The translations under genes and the position numbers were made by a program. The notes beneath the pieces are model-generated. The model ran no database searches, was not told the DNA's origin, and saw only the letters and a list, made by a program, of their open reading frames with translations. Positions 5,173 to 6,255 of a stretch of DNA of 6,255 nt are shown piece by piece. How positions within the stretch are numbered: the stretch's first letter is position 1; every line of letters begins with the position of its first letter. Origin of the DNA: Micrococcaceae bacterium UBA4005 (GTDB lineage: Bacteria > Actinomycetota > Actinomycetes > Actinomycetales > Micrococcaceae); the NCBI GenBank assembly GCA_002384315.1, contig DGBL01000199.1, positions 1 to 6,255 on the forward strand. Direction: 5' to 3'.

Positions 5173-6255
5173 GTGTTGGGGTTTATGGTGTCGAAGCATT
5201 TTCCAGGCCGCACACTCTCCGTCCCGCGACTGGCGTTGCTTATGCTTGTCGCGGCAGCCGTTGTCATGGCCGCGCTGACGGGGTGGAGCCGGGTCGAGGA
5301 TGGGTGGAAAGCTGCTGCTGGACAGGGCTTTTTCGCCGGTTATGTCGATGCAACTGCGACTCCAATGTACGCCTTTGAAAATCCCCGCTCAGCGCAGGGT
5401 GAGAGCGTGATGCTCTCCTTCGTCGTCGCCGATCCGCAGGATCCGTGCGCGCCGTCGTGGGGAGCCGCCTATAGCCTGGATGAAGCGCGGAGCTCACTCG
5501 ACCTGGACCGGAGGATAGCGCGGTTGGTGCAGTCGGGGGGAGAGGTATCGGTGTCCTTCGGGGGGCTGCTCAACGACGAGCTGGCTACCGTCTGTACGAA
5601 TATTGACAAACTGACGGGTGCTTACCGGGAGGTCGTTGAGCGGTACAGCCTTGGTGCCATCGACCTGGACATTGAAGCCGGAAACCTCACCGACCGGGAT
5701 GCTGGGGTGCGCCGGGCCAAGGCGATCGCCGCCCTGCAGCAGGAGCGTGCGGCGGCGGACAAGCCGCTGGCCGTCTGGTTGACTCTCCCGGTGGCGCCGT
5801 CGGGGCTGACCGAACAGGGCACGGATGACGTCGCGCGTATGCTGGCCGCTGGGGTGGACCTCGCTGGCGTCAACGTGATGACCATGGACTATGGCCAGAG
5901 CCGTAGCAAATCCATGACGATGGCAGATGCCGCCATCGCGGCAGCCGAGTCAACCCACCGGCAATTAACAGTCCTATACAGCCGGGCCGGAATCGACCTG
6001 GGTCCACAGGCTCTGTGGCGGAAGATCGGTGTGACTCCCATGATTGGTCAGAATGATGTTCCGGGAGAGGTTTTCGACCTTGATGCTGCCGTCGCGATCA
6101 ATACTTTTGTCCTCGACAAAGGCGTTGGTCGGGTGTCTATGTGGTCGCTGAACCGGGATGTTTCCTGCGGCAGTAATTACGCGGACACAGCCATCGTCTC
6201 GGATAGCTGTAGCGGAGTCGAGCAACATGGCGTGCGATTCGCCGATGCGCTGGGC
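5173..6255 (+). CDS. Membrane-anchored or secreted GH18 glycoside hydrolase, PF-ChiA-like (3' truncated by window edge)
   Basis: This is a predicted chitinase-fold enzyme that would cleave beta-1,4-linked GlcNAc-type polymers outside the cell membrane. The frame is open for 361 codons to the window end. From GTG 5173 the N-terminus has a short basic stretch and a hydrophobic helix (about 17-36) acting as signal peptide or type II anchor; no lipobox cysteine is seen. The GH18 barrel follows: FAGYVDAT (start of domain, about 54-61), SFGG (128-131), AIDLDIEAG with D164, D166 and the acid/base Glu168, TLPVAPSGL, NVMTMDYG (234-241), GVTPMIGQND, and MWSLNRD with the conserved Trp324. These match the PF-ChiA-like GH18 subgroup as I know it. 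The first Asp of the usual DxxDxDxE motif is Gly, common in that subgroup. Cysteines at 92, 141, 332 and 346 fit disulfides of an exported protein. CSGVEQ near the edge usually lies close to the end of this domain, so little of the catalytic domain is missing. An alternative start is ATG 5122. It is divergent from the synthase operon, which suggests it processes that polymer; this is inference. Confidence 0.88.
   Translation, partial: MLGFMVSKHFPGRTLSVPRLALLMLVAAAVVMAALTGWSRVEDGWKAAAGQGFFAGYVDATATPMYAFENPRSAQGESVMLSFVVADPQDPCAPSWGAAYSLDEARSSLDLDRRIARLVQSGGEVSVSFGGLLNDELATVCTNIDKLTGAYREVVERYSLGAIDLDIEAGNLTDRDAGVRRAKAIAALQQERAAADKPLAVWLTLPVAPSGLTEQGTDDVARMLAAGVDLAGVNVMTMDYGQSRSKSMTMADAAIAAAESTHRQLTVLYSRAGIDLGPQALWRKIGVTPMIGQNDVPGEVFDLDAAVAINTFVLDKGVGRVSMWSLNRDVSCGSNYADTAIVSDSCSGVEQHGVRFADALG

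Noticed and set aside
4541..5278. Plus-strand open frame of 245 codons spanning the synthase start and the divergent region
   Set aside because: It is antisense to the synthase N-terminus, overlaps the GH18 start in another frame, and shows no family signature.
1..6255. Mobile element, CRISPR array, tRNA or rRNA
   Set aside because: No transposase or integrase frame, no regularly spaced repeats, no tRNA-like cloverleaf and no rRNA-like sequence were noticed; coding sequence fills nearly all of the window.

Overview
The window most resembles a chromosomal segment of an actinobacterium of the Arthrobacter/Micrococcales kind. This rests on three things: the actinobacterial form of the branched-chain aminotransferase at the left edge, a small STAS-like protein of a type I associate with Arthrobacter relatives, and moderately high GC with GC-rich codon use. 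No marker gene is present, so the genus is an inference. No RNA genes, insertion sequences, CRISPR arrays or phage genes were seen.

Layout from left to right: (1) the C-terminal 214 codons of a plus-strand branched-chain amino acid aminotransferase (ilvE), which runs off the left edge and is ordinary metabolism; (2) a 43-bp convergent gap; (3) a compact three-gene minus-strand operon, read right to left: a membrane-bound, BcsA-like family 2 glycosyltransferase (2684-5035), then after 36 bp a 142-aa STAS/SpoIIAA-like protein (2219-2647), then with an 11-bp overlap a 513-aa soluble HAMP-like/GGDEF/EAL cyclic-di-GMP enzyme (688-2229); (4) a 137-bp divergent promoter region (5036-5172); (5) a plus-strand, membrane-anchored or secreted GH18 glycoside hydrolase of the PF-ChiA-like type, cut by the right edge.

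A processive-type polysaccharide synthase, a c-di-GMP synthesis/degradation enzyme, a candidate protein-interaction switch and an extracytoplasmic chitinase-fold hydrolase in one divergon suggest a self-contained exopolysaccharide module. The synthase would make and export a beta-linked polymer from UDP-sugar, the STAS-like protein and the GGDEF-EAL protein would provide local regulation, and the GH18 enzyme would trim or release the polymer outside the membrane. The GH18 partner hints at an N-acetylglucosamine-containing, chitin-like product. The canonical cellulose or PNAG partners (BcsB, BcsC, BcsZ, PgaB) and a PilZ domain on the synthase are not seen here. This grouping is the part of the window most worth following up. 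The function of the module as a whole is inferred from gene content.
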